This document shows, piece by piece, positions 25,173 through 32,796 of a stretch of 64,000 bases of DNA. Within the stretch, counting starts at the first letter, position 1. The number at the start of each line of letters is the position of its first letter. This DNA is from Mesorhizobium amorphae (GTDB lineage Bacteria > Pseudomonadota > Alphaproteobacteria > Rhizobiales > Rhizobiaceae): the NCBI RefSeq assembly GCF_014843845.1, contig NZ_JHQS01000051.1:124001-188000 (forward strand). Direction: 5' to 3'. The translations under genes were made by a program, and so were the position numbers. Below the pieces are notes generated by a model, which saw nothing but the letters and a program-made list of their open reading frames with translations, was not told the DNA's origin and searched no databases.

Positions 25173-25204
25173 GTCTGCCTAAGCAAGGATACTGATCTTT
25201 AAAG

Positions 25205-25235
25205 CGGCGCCTCTGGCCAAGTGTCAGAGGCGCCG
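25205..25235. terminator. Bidirectional hairpin terminator
   Basis: CGGCGCCTCTG (25205-25215) and CAGAGGCGCCG (25225-25235) form a perfect 11-bp stem with a 9-base loop. It lies between the binding-protein gene and the convergent Lrp gene; the second arm overlaps the last codons of the Lrp gene, whose stop is at 25224-25226. Confidence 0.75.
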
Positions 25236-25682
25236 TTCCTTTATGGTGTTCATGACGAAGCTGGTCTCGATCGAGGCGACGCATTTCAGCCGGGCGATCT
25301 TCTCCTTGATGAAGCGCTCGTACTGGTCGAGGCTTCCTGTCACCACCTTCAGCACATAATCGCGCGAACCGGTCACGAGGTGGCATTCCAGCACCTCTTC
25401 CCAGCCGCGGATCGCGTCCTCGAACATGACGATCTCGTCCTCGTTCTGGCGGCTGAGCCGGACGGTGGCGATGGCAACCATGGTCCAGCCGAAAGCGGCC
25501 GGATCGACCAGCGTGGTGTAGCCTCTGATGACGCCGGTTTCCTCCAGGCGCCGCACACGCCGCAGGCAAGGCGACGGCGACAGACCGATCCGCTCGGCAA
25601 GCTCGTTGTTGGTGATGCGAGCGTCGGCTTGCAGCTCACGCAGGATCTTGCGATCGAAATCGTCGGCTATCTTCTGCTGCAC
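25224..25682 (-). CDS. Lrp/AsnC-family transcriptional regulator
   Basis: The product is 152 residues, the normal Lrp length, from a GTG at 25682 with GGAG 8 bases upstream; the frame stays open to 25847 but has no family similarity. The helix-turn-helix (about 10-60) includes I-T-N-N-E-L-A-E-R-I-G-L-S-P-S-P-C-L-R-R-V-R-R-L (quoted in parts, it is the Lrp signature) and the ligand RAM domain fills 65-150. Lrp proteins often control the divergent gene; here that is a PLP enzyme of sulfur amino acid metabolism. An inverted repeat lies between them. Confidence 0.87.
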   Translation of the reverse strand: MQQKIADDFDRKILRELQADARITNNELAERIGLSPSPCLRRVRRLEETGVIRGYTTLVDPAAFGWTMVAIATVRLSRQNEDEIVMFEDAIRGWEEVLECHLVTGSRDYVLKVVTGSLDQYERFIKEKIARLKCVASIETSFVMNTIKERRL

Positions 25683-25697
25683 TCTGCGTCTCCTGAG

Positions 25698-25751
25698 GCA
25701 ATTTCTTGCGAGAGTGCAGTCATGCCGGCCCAAAAATAGCAAGGACTGCAC
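25698..25751. promoter_or_regulatory. Inverted repeats between the Lrp gene and the PLP enzyme gene
   Basis: GTGCAGT (25714-25720) and ACTGCAC (25745-25751) are perfect 7-bp arms 24 bases apart, and GCAATTTCTTGC (25698-25709) is an imperfect palindrome beside them. Paired, widely spaced sites are usual for Lrp octamers, so this is a plausible shared operator. Confidence 0.35.
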
Positions 25752-25803
25752 GATCGGGATGGCATAAATTGCCGTGAGACACTCCTCAAAAGGCAGAAAA
25801 ACC

Positions 25804-27087
25804 ATGACCGCGCCGCGCCCGTCGAAAACCCATATCGGCAACCACAAGCTCCACCCGGAGACGCTGATGCTGAGCTATGGCTTCGATCCGCAGCTTTCGG
25901 AGGGTGCCGTCAAGCCGCCGGTGTTCCTCACCTCGACCTTCGTGTTCAAGTCGGCGGAAGAGGGACGCGACTTCTTCGACTACACCTCCGGCCGCAAGGA
26001 GCCGCCGAGCGGCACGGCTTCCGGTCTGGTCTATTCGCGTTTCAATCACCCCAACAGCGAGATCGTCGAGGACCGACTTGCGGTCTATGAGGGAACGGAA
26101 GCCTGCATCCTGTTCTCGTCCGGCATGTCGGCGATCGCGACGACACTGCTTGCCTACGCCCGCCCAGGCGACGTCATCCTGCATTCGCAGCCGCTTTATG
26201 GCGGCACCGAGACGCTTCTGACGCGCACGCTTGCCGGCTTCGGCATCGGCGCTGTCGGTTTTGCGGACGGTGTCGACGAAACGGCGGTGCGGGCCGCTGC
26301 CGACGCAGCAGTCGCGAAGGGCCGTGTCTCGGTCATCCTGATCGAAACGCCGTCAAATCCGACCAACAGCCTGGTCGATATCGCGCTGATGCGGAGGATC
26401 GCCGACGAGATCGGCGCGGGCCAAGGGTCGGCGCCGATCATCGTGTGCGACAACACGCTGCTCGGCCCGGTGTTCCAGCGGCCGATCGAACATGGCGCCG
26501 ATGTTTCCGTCTATTCGCTGACCAAATATGTCGGCGGCCATTCCGACCTGATCGCGGGTGCCGCTATGGGCGGCAAGGCGGTCACCAAGCCGATCAAGGC
26601 GCTGCGCGGGGCGATCGGCACGCAGCTCGACCCGCATTCCTGCTGGATGCTCGGCCGCTCGCTGGAGACGCTGTCGATCCGCATGGAGCGGGCCAACGAC
26701 AATGCGCGCCTGGTCGCCGAATTCCTGCGCGACCATGCCAAGGTCGAGAAGGTGCATTATCTGCCGTTCCTGGGCGAGGACACGCTTGCAGGCCGCGCCT
26801 ATCGGGTGCAATGCAGCGGCGCCGGCTCGACATTCTCCTTCGATATCAGAGGCGGCCAGAAGGCGGCTTTCGCCTTTCTGAACGGCCTGCAGATCTTCAA
26901 GCTGGCGGTAAGCCTCGGCGGAACGGAATCGCTGGCCAGCCATCCGGCGGCCATGACCCATTCGGGTATTCCCTTCGACGTGCGCCAGCGCATCGGCGTG
27001 CTTGAGACCACGGTCAGGCTCTCCATCGGCGTCGAACACCCCGACGACCTGATTGCCGACCTGACGCAGGCGCTGGCGACCGTCTGA
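25804..27087 (+). CDS. Cystathionine gamma-synthase/methionine gamma-lyase family PLP enzyme
   Basis: The product is 427 residues from the ATG at 25804. It shows the trans-sulfuration fold: Y-S-R-F-N-H-P-N near 75-82, L-F-S-S-G-M-S-A-I near 100-108, E-T-P-S-N-P-T-N near 180-187, and the PLP Lys in S-L-T-K-Y-V-G-G-H near 236-244. Family members make cystathionine from activated homoserine or split methionine or cysteine; sequence alone does not decide. A divergent Lrp regulator is reminiscent of the regulator-plus-methionine gamma-lyase pairs known in other bacteria, which favours a catabolic role. A terminator follows. Confidence 0.83.
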   Translation: MTAPRPSKTHIGNHKLHPETLMLSYGFDPQLSEGAVKPPVFLTSTFVFKSAEEGRDFFDYTSGRKEPPSGTASGLVYSRFNHPNSEIVEDRLAVYEGTEACILFSSGMSAIATTLLAYARPGDVILHSQPLYGGTETLLTRTLAGFGIGAVGFADGVDETAVRAAADAAVAKGRVSVILIETPSNPTNSLVDIALMRRIADEIGAGQGSAPIIVCDNTLLGPVFQRPIEHGADVSVYSLTKYVGGHSDLIAGAAMGGKAVTKPIKALRGAIGTQLDPHSCWMLGRSLETLSIRMERANDNARLVAEFLRDHAKVEKVHYLPFLGEDTLAGRAYRVQCSGAGSTFSFDIRGGQKAAFAFLNGLQIFKLAVSLGGTESLASHPAAMTHSGIPFDVRQRIGVLETTVRLSIGVEHPDDLIADLTQALATV

Positions 27088-27110
27088 TTCTTGCCTTCAC
27101 GAAGACTCAG

Positions 27111-27135
27111 AAAGGGGCGGGCGACCGCCCTTTTT
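27111..27135 (+). terminator. Intrinsic terminator after the PLP enzyme gene
   Basis: GGGCGG-GCGA-CCGCCC stem and loop extended by A/T pairs, followed by five T residues. Its core is almost identical to the hairpin that follows the CHRD gene at 27707. Confidence 0.8.
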
Positions 27136-27238
27136 GATGCGATGTCACATCGGCGTTACCCTGGGAAACATCCGTTCGCCAAACCGTTATGCCGGTGCAT
27201 CCAGTTCAAGGATGATACTGCCCAACGGAGATTTTTTC

Positions 27239-27691
27239 ATGCGCATCCAGTCCCTCGTGCCGACATTGTCGGCGCTCGCCGTTTCGACGGCTTTCCTGTT
27301 CGTCTCGCCGGCCACGGCCGAGACGGTGAAGATGAAAGCGACGCTCGACGGCGGCCAGCAGAACCCGGCGGTGACCACGAAGGGCAAGGGCACGGCGACG
27401 CTGACGTTCGACACGACCAGCAAGAAGCTCAGTTGGAACGTGAAATATTCCGGTCTCAGCGGCGCGGCGACGATGGCGCACATCCATGGTCCGGCCGCAA
27501 TGGGCGAGAACGCGGGCGTGGCGATCCCGTTCAAGGGCAAGCTGAAGAGCCCGATCAAGGGGTCGGCCGTCCTGACCGACGCGCAGGCTGCTGATCTGAT
27601 GGCCGGCAAGGACTACATCAACGTCCACACCGCCGCCAACAAGGACGGCGAGATCCGCGGGCAGATCGAGAAAGCGGCGGCAGCGATGTAG
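27239..27691 (+). CDS. Secreted CHRD-domain protein
   Basis: The product is 150 residues with a Sec signal (about 1-27, ending A-T-A). The mature domain fits CHRD (first described in chordin): an internal A-H-I-H-G-P motif near 81-86 and the closing I-N-V-H-T-A-A-N-K-D-G-E-I-R-G-Q. CHRD proteins are exported, beta-rich and of unsettled function in bacteria. GGAG lies 9 bases upstream of the ATG at 27239. It is a single-gene unit bracketed by two near-identical hairpins. Confidence 0.83.
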   Translation: MRIQSLVPTLSALAVSTAFLFVSPATAETVKMKATLDGGQQNPAVTTKGKGTATLTFDTTSKKLSWNVKYSGLSGAATMAHIHGPAAMGENAGVAIPFKGKLKSPIKGSAVLTDAQAADLMAGKDYINVHTAANKDGEIRGQIEKAAAAM

Positions 27692-27706
27692 TTCTGTCGG
27701 CAGAAC

Positions 27707-27727
27707 GGGGCGGGCGACCGCCCCTTT
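27707..27727. terminator. Hairpin between CHRD gene and convergent TPP-enzyme gene
   Basis: GGGGCGG (27707-27713), GCGA, CCGCCCC (27718-27724), then TTT. It repeats the core of the terminator at 27111-27135 and can act on both converging transcripts. Confidence 0.7.
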
Positions 27728-27734
27728 CTGCTGC

Positions 27735-29384
27735 CTAAGTCTTGTCGCGGATCTGCGTCATCGTGCGGGTCGGGGTGATCGCCTCGGGATCGAGCCTGAT
27801 CTCGACGATCGCCGGCTTGCCGCTGGCGCGGGCGCGCTCGAAGGCCGGGGCGAAATCGGCGGTCTTCTCGACCGTTTCGCCATGGCCGCCATAGGCGCGG
27901 GCCAGCGCGGCGAAGTCTGGATTCTTGAGATCGGTGGCGACGACGCGGCCCGGATACTCGCGCTCCTGATGCATGCGGATGGTGCCGTAGATGCCGTTGT
28001 TGACCACGACCACGACGATCGGCAGGTCGTATTGCACGGCGGTGGCGAATTCCTGCCCGTTCATCAGGAAGCAGCCGTCGCCGGCAAAGGCGACCACGGT
28101 GCGGTCCGGATAAAGATCCTTGGCGGCGACCGCAGCAGGGGTGCCGTAGCCCATCGAGCCGGAGGTCGGAGCCGCCTGCGTGGCAAAGCGGCGGGAACGG
28201 TGGAAGCGGTGCACCCAGGTGGCGTAGTTGCCGGCGCCGTTGGTGAGGATGGCGTCGTCTGGCAGGACCTTTTCCAGATAATTCATGATCGGCCCCATCT
28301 GGACCGAGCCGGGGCCGCTTTCCGGCGGCGTCGACCAATCGAGATAAGCGGCATGCAGCTTCGGCGTCTCGTCTGCCCATGCCGGCGTGGCCGTGGGCTT
28401 GTGTTTGGCGAAGGCCTCGACGAAGGCCGAAGGCGAGGCGTTGATCGCAAGCGCCGGCCGGTAGACGCGACCAAGCTCGCCGGCATCGGCGTGGACATGG
28501 ACCAGCGTCTGGTCAGGGTAGGGGCTTTTCAGCAGCGTGTAGTCGGAGGAGGGCATTTCGCCCATGCGCCCGCCGATCAGAAGTACGAGGTCGGCCTGCT
28601 TGATCGCCGTCGCCAGCTTCGGGTTGATGCCAATGCCGACGTCACCGGCATAGTTGGGGTGCAGATGGTCGAACAGCATCTGGCGGCGGAAGGAGCAGCC
28701 GACCGGCAGCGACCAGGCTTCGGCGATTGCTCGCATCCGCGCCACCGCATCGGCATCCCAGCGCGTGCCGCCAAGGATGACGAAGGGCCGCTTGGCCTTG
28801 CCAAGAAGTTTCTCCAGCGCGTCGAGTTCGGCTTCACCGGGGCGGGTTTCAACTGGTGTGTGCGGCAAGGCCGCGGGCGCCTCTACAAGGCTGGTCAGCA
28901 TGTCCTCTGGCAGCGAGATGACGACCGGGCCGGGTCGGCCGGAGGTTGCCACCGCAAAGGCGCGGGTGACGAATTCGGGGATGCGCGCGGCGGCGTCGAT
29001 CTCGACCACCCATTTGGCGATATCGCCGAAGAAGCGCTTGTAGTCGACTTCCTGGAAAGCCTCGCGCTCCTTGGCGTGGCTGGCGACCTGGCCGATGAAC
29101 AGGATGACGGGAACCGAATCCTGCATGGCAATGTGGATGCCGGCCGAGGCGTTGGTGGCGCCGGGGCCGCGGGTGACGAAGCAGATACCGGGCTTGCCGG
29201 TCAGGCGGCCGTGGCAGTCGGCCATCATCGCGGCACCGCCTTCCTGGCGGCAGACGATGGTGCGGATCGGCGAATCGTGCAGGGCGTCGAGCACCGCCAG
29301 ATAGGATTCGCCCGGCACGCAATAGATGCGATCGGTGGCATTGGCTTCGAGCGCGTCGACGATCAGTTGTCCGCCTGTCTTCAT
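27735..29384 (-). CDS. Thiamine-diphosphate-dependent enzyme (acetolactate synthase-like)
   Basis: The product is 549 residues with the three-domain fold of the ThDP decarboxylase/acetolactate synthase family. The Glu of V-C-R-Q-E-G-G-A-A near 44-52 activates the cofactor, T-R-G-P-G-A-T-N is near 71-78, and the ThDP/Mg motif runs from G-D-G-C-F-L near 422 to V-N-N-G-I-Y-G near 450. It is not obviously IlvB, benzoylformate decarboxylase or oxalyl-CoA decarboxylase. Its start overlaps the stop of a CaiB-type CoA-transferase by 4 bases, so the two gene products probably act in one pathway, perhaps on a CoA-linked 2-oxo acid or oxalate-like compound. Confidence 0.82.
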   Translation of the reverse strand: MKTGGQLIVDALEANATDRIYCVPGESYLAVLDALHDSPIRTIVCRQEGGAAMMADCHGRLTGKPGICFVTRGPGATNASAGIHIAMQDSVPVILFIGQVASHAKEREAFQEVDYKRFFGDIAKWVVEIDAAARIPEFVTRAFAVATSGRPGPVVISLPEDMLTSLVEAPAALPHTPVETRPGEAELDALEKLLGKAKRPFVILGGTRWDADAVARMRAIAEAWSLPVGCSFRRQMLFDHLHPNYAGDVGIGINPKLATAIKQADLVLLIGGRMGEMPSSDYTLLKSPYPDQTLVHVHADAGELGRVYRPALAINASPSAFVEAFAKHKPTATPAWADETPKLHAAYLDWSTPPESGPGSVQMGPIMNYLEKVLPDDAILTNGAGNYATWVHRFHRSRRFATQAAPTSGSMGYGTPAAVAAKDLYPDRTVVAFAGDGCFLMNGQEFATAVQYDLPIVVVVVNNGIYGTIRMHQEREYPGRVVATDLKNPDFAALARAYGGHGETVEKTADFAPAFERARASGKPAIVEIRLDPEAITPTRTMTQIRDKT

Positions 29385-30556
29385 TGTCCCGACTTCTCCA
29401 GTTCGGCAAGGATCTCTTCGGTGTGTTCGCCTAGGCGCGGCGAGGGGCGCTCATAGACCAGCGGCGTGCCGGACATGACCATCGGCGCCCGCACCGAGGG
29501 CAGAAGATTGCCATGACCATCGTCCAGGTCGAGGCGCATGCCGCGTGCGATCGTCTGCGGATCGGCAAACATCTGACCGATGGTGTTGATCGGGCTGGCC
29601 GGTACGCTTGCGGCTTCCAGCTTCGCCAGAAGCGGATCGCGATCGATATCCTTCAGCGTCTCGATCATGCGCTCACGCAGTTTCGCTCGGTTGGCGACGC
29701 GGGCGGGGTTGGTGGCGAAATCGATATTGGCAGGCAAATCGTCGAGGCCGACGGCGGCACAGAATTTTTGGAACTGGCCGTCATTGCCGACCGCCAGGAT
29801 GATGTGGCCATCCCTGACCGGCACCACCTCGTAGGGCGCGATGTTCATATGCGCATTGCCCATCTGCACCGGCGATTTGCCGGACACCAGATAGTTGAGG
29901 TTCTGGTTGCCGAGCGCCGAGATCTGGCTGTCGAACAGCGCCATGTCGATATGCTGGCCCTCGCCGGTTTTTTCGGCGTGTCGGAGCGCTGCCTGGATGG
30001 CGATCACCGAATAAAGTCCGGTGAAGAGATCCGAGATGGCGACGCCGGCCTTCTGCGGCTCGCGGCCCGCTTCGCCGGTGATCGACATCATGCCGGCCAT
30101 GGCCTGGATGATGAAGTCGTAGCCGGCGCGCGGCGCGTAAGGTCCGTCCTGGCCGAAGCCGGTGATCGAGCAATAGACGAGGCGGGGATTGATCTTCTTC
30201 AGGCTATCATAGTCGAGCCCGTATTTCCTGAGGCCGCCGAGCTTGAAGTTCTCGATCATCACGTCCGCGGTCGCGACCAGCCGGCGCACGGTCTCGGCGC
30301 CTTCGGGCGTGGAGAAGTCGACGGCGATGGAGCGTTTGCCGCGATTGCAGGAATGGTAGTAGGCGGCCGACAGGTTCTCGCCGTCATGGCTCATGACGAA
30401 GGGTGGCCCCCATTTGCGGGTGTCGTCGCCACCTTCCGGGCTCTCGACCTTGATGACGTCGGCGCCGAGATCGGCCAGCAATTGCCCGGCCCACGGCCCG
30501 GCAAGGATGCGGGCGAGTTCAATAACGCGGATGCCTTTCAGGGGAGGCTCAGTCAT
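29381..30556 (-). CDS. CaiB/BaiF family (class III) CoA-transferase
   Basis: The product is 391 residues. The N-terminus G-I-R-V-I-E-L-A-R-I-L-A-G-P near 8-21, L-G-A-D-V-I-K-V-E near 30-38, and a catalytic Asp expected in A-I-S-D-L-F-T-G near 171-178 are class III CoA-transferase hallmarks. Members move CoA between carboxylic acids such as formate/oxalate, carnitine, mesaconate or succinate/itaconate. It is the first gene of an operon with a ThDP enzyme. The arrangement recalls formyl-CoA transferase plus oxalyl-CoA decarboxylase, but the partner lacks clear oxalyl-CoA decarboxylase features. Confidence 0.87.
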   Translation of the reverse strand: MTEPPLKGIRVIELARILAGPWAGQLLADLGADVIKVESPEGGDDTRKWGPPFVMSHDGENLSAAYYHSCNRGKRSIAVDFSTPEGAETVRRLVATADVMIENFKLGGLRKYGLDYDSLKKINPRLVYCSITGFGQDGPYAPRAGYDFIIQAMAGMMSITGEAGREPQKAGVAISDLFTGLYSVIAIQAALRHAEKTGEGQHIDMALFDSQISALGNQNLNYLVSGKSPVQMGNAHMNIAPYEVVPVRDGHIILAVGNDGQFQKFCAAVGLDDLPANIDFATNPARVANRAKLRERMIETLKDIDRDPLLAKLEAASVPASPINTIGQMFADPQTIARGMRLDLDDGHGNLLPSVRAPMVMSGTPLVYERPSPRLGEHTEEILAELEKSGQ

Positions 30557-30636
30557 GGATCACCAGAATTGGTCGGAACCGCAGCCTCTATCAACCCCCA
30601 ACGCCGCTGTCACGATCCTTGCGCTGGGCCAAGCCT

Positions 30637-31569
30637 TCATCGCTTCAGGACAGTTTCGGCCCAGGCGGCGAAATCGTTCATGATGGTGTCACGATTGACC
30701 TCGTTCAGGCTTTCGTGGCGGGTCTCGGCGTAAACCTTTGAAACCAGATTCGAAAGGCCCATCGTGCGCATGCGTTTCGTGAGATGGCCGACCGCCTTGC
30801 CGTAGTCGGAAGCGGGGTCCTTTTCACCGCCGACCAGGTTTACGAAGAGATCCCGCCGGACGTTCGCGAAGCTGCTGTCCTTGCCGCCGTGTTGCGTCAT
30901 GTTGACCACGTCGCGCCACATCGACACGGACGCGTCCCAGCCGCATAGCGGATCTGCGATGTATTTCGCCACTTCGGCTTCGTCGCGCGACAGCCAGTCG
31001 AACAGTGTCTTGTGATTGGGCACCGCCTTGCCCCAGGCCTGGAAGGTCAGCCTCGGCAAGATGCGCGACGGCACGTCGGAACCGAGCCGGAACCGTTCCC
31101 AGGCCAGGATGGCTAATGCCAGCTGGCCGAGCAGGCCTTGCGAGAAATTGCCGTTCCAGATCGCGGCGGCATGGATACGGGCTGAGTGCGCCAGGACAAA
31201 ATTGAGCGCCACCGAGGCTCCCATCGAATGGCCGAAGACGATGACCGGCAGGCCTGGTCGCTCCGTAGCGATGAGGTCGTGGATGACGTTGACATCGGCG
31301 ACGACCTTAGCAACACCATCCCTGTCTGCGAACTGGCCCAGCGGGGCATCGGGCGCCCTGGTTGCGCCGTGGCCGCGATGGTCGTGGGCGTAGACGTGAA
31401 AACCGCGCTCGCCGAGGAAATCGGCGAAGCGGGCATAGCGCGCTGCGTGCTCGGCCAATCCATGGTTGATCTGGATGACGGCGCGCGGATGGCCGCCAGC
31501 GTGCTTCACATAAAGGTTGAGCTCCGCGCCGGTCGGCGATTTGACCATGCGCTGTTGGCTGAATGGCAT
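30637..31569 (-). CDS. Alpha/beta hydrolase, monoacylglycerol lipase-like (lysophospholipase)
   Basis: The product is 310 residues from the ATG at 31569 with a GGGGGA ribosome binding site. It is a Hydrolase_4 (serine aminopeptidase S33-like) protein: N-H-G-L-A-E-H oxyanion region near 39-45, D-H-R-G-H-G near 64-69, nucleophile elbow G-H-S-M-G-A-S near 113-119, and C-terminal H of R-H-E-S-L-N-E near 286. This family hydrolyses lipid monoesters such as monoacylglycerols. No operon partner is evident; it is divergent from the RNase T2 gene. Confidence 0.83.
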   Translation of the reverse strand: MPFSQQRMVKSPTGAELNLYVKHAGGHPRAVIQINHGLAEHAARYARFADFLGERGFHVYAHDHRGHGATRAPDAPLGQFADRDGVAKVVADVNVIHDLIATERPGLPVIVFGHSMGASVALNFVLAHSARIHAAAIWNGNFSQGLLGQLALAILAWERFRLGSDVPSRILPRLTFQAWGKAVPNHKTLFDWLSRDEAEVAKYIADPLCGWDASVSMWRDVVNMTQHGGKDSSFANVRRDLFVNLVGGEKDPASDYGKAVGHLTKRMRTMGLSNLVSKVYAETRHESLNEVNRDTIMNDFAAWAETVLKR

Positions 31570-31754
31570 TGTCTCTTGGTCCCCCCGCGCTTTCGCGCTC
31601 ACAAGAGTTTTGTTTGCGCCGGCGCCGGTTTTGCGTCAATCCGGCATGACGATTCCGAGTTGTGAATGTTTCTGATCTTGTGGCGCGCTATCGCAATTCT
31701 GACACGGAGACAAAGGCAGTGTGTGGCGCAGTATCTTCCAGCCGGGGCAAGGGT

Positions 31755-32753
31755 ATGCGGACATGTTTTTCTTTCGTTTTGGCTCTCCTGCTCACCTCGG
31801 TGGCCGGTGCGGCGCGAGCCGACGTCGCCTTCGTCGCTGACGCCGCCTGTCCGGCGACGCAAGCGATCAAGAGTGGCAAGAACCCCGGCAATGTCTCGAC
31901 CGAGGCGGGGCAAAGCTACCAGCTGCTTGCCGGCAACAAGGACGCGCCAACGCATTATCTCATCCTGGTGCCGGGCGCCGATCCCGAACGCCGTTGGGTG
32001 AAGATCAGCTGCGGCCACGTCACCGGCGGCAGCGCCGCAATCGCGCCTGCACCGGCCGATCAGACCAAGCCGTCGGCGCCGGCCTCTGGGAAACCCGAAT
32101 ATGTCTTCGCGCTAAGCTGGCAGCCGGCCTTCTGCGAAACCAAGTCCAACAAGACCGAATGCCAGGCGCAGGCCCCGGCGGGGTTCGAAGCGACGCATTT
32201 CACCCTGCATGGGTTGTGGCCGCAGCCGAACGGCAATTTCTATTGTCAGGTGGCGGCCAGCGACAAGGCCAACGACAATCCGGCTCACTGGCGGGACCTG
32301 CCGCCGGTCAACCTCGATCCCAACACGCGGTCGGAGCTTGACCAGGTGATGCCGGGCACCAAGTCCGATCTCGATAGGCATGAATGGATCAAGCACGGTA
32401 CCTGCTACGGCAAGAGCCAGCAGGAGTATTTTGTCGACGCGCTGAACCTGATGCGCGCGGTGAATGCGTCGCCGGTGCGCGAGCTTTTCACCAAGAATAT
32501 CGGCAAGCAGGTGACGTCGGACCAGATCCGTCGCGCCTTCGACAGCGCCTTCGGCGCCGGATCAGGCGAACGAGTCCGGGTGTCTTGCCTGGTCGACCCG
32601 TCGAGCGGCAGGCGCCTGATCGGCGAGCTGACGCTCGGCCTGACGGGCCCGATCGGCGCGACCAGCTCGCTCGGCGATCTGATGCAGGCTTCGGCGCCGA
32701 CGACCAAGGCCGGCTGCCCAAAGGGCACCGTCGACCCGATCGGGTTGCAGTAA
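31755..32753 (+). CDS. Secreted ribonuclease T2 with extra N-terminal domain
   Basis: The product is 332 residues with a Sec signal (about 1-23, ending A-R-A). Residues about 24-95 are a separate Cys-containing domain, followed by a Pro/Ala-rich linker (about 96-115). The catalytic RNase T2 domain shows both active-site signatures: F-T-L-H-G-L-W-P-Q near 152-160 and H-E-W-I-K-H-G-T-C near 210-218, with the two His and the Glu/Lys needed for catalysis. It would degrade RNA in the periplasm or outside the cell. Start chosen at 31755 because the signal peptide begins there. Confidence 0.9.
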   Translation: MRTCFSFVLALLLTSVAGAARADVAFVADAACPATQAIKSGKNPGNVSTEAGQSYQLLAGNKDAPTHYLILVPGADPERRWVKISCGHVTGGSAAIAPAPADQTKPSAPASGKPEYVFALSWQPAFCETKSNKTECQAQAPAGFEATHFTLHGLWPQPNGNFYCQVAASDKANDNPAHWRDLPPVNLDPNTRSELDQVMPGTKSDLDRHEWIKHGTCYGKSQQEYFVDALNLMRAVNASPVRELFTKNIGKQVTSDQIRRAFDSAFGAGSGERVRVSCLVDPSSGRRLIGELTLGLTGPIGATSSLGDLMQASAPTTKAGCPKGTVDPIGLQ

Positions 32754-32796
32754 GCGCGCGGGCTTTCGCCGGCGCTGGCGACAGCGACTGATGCGC

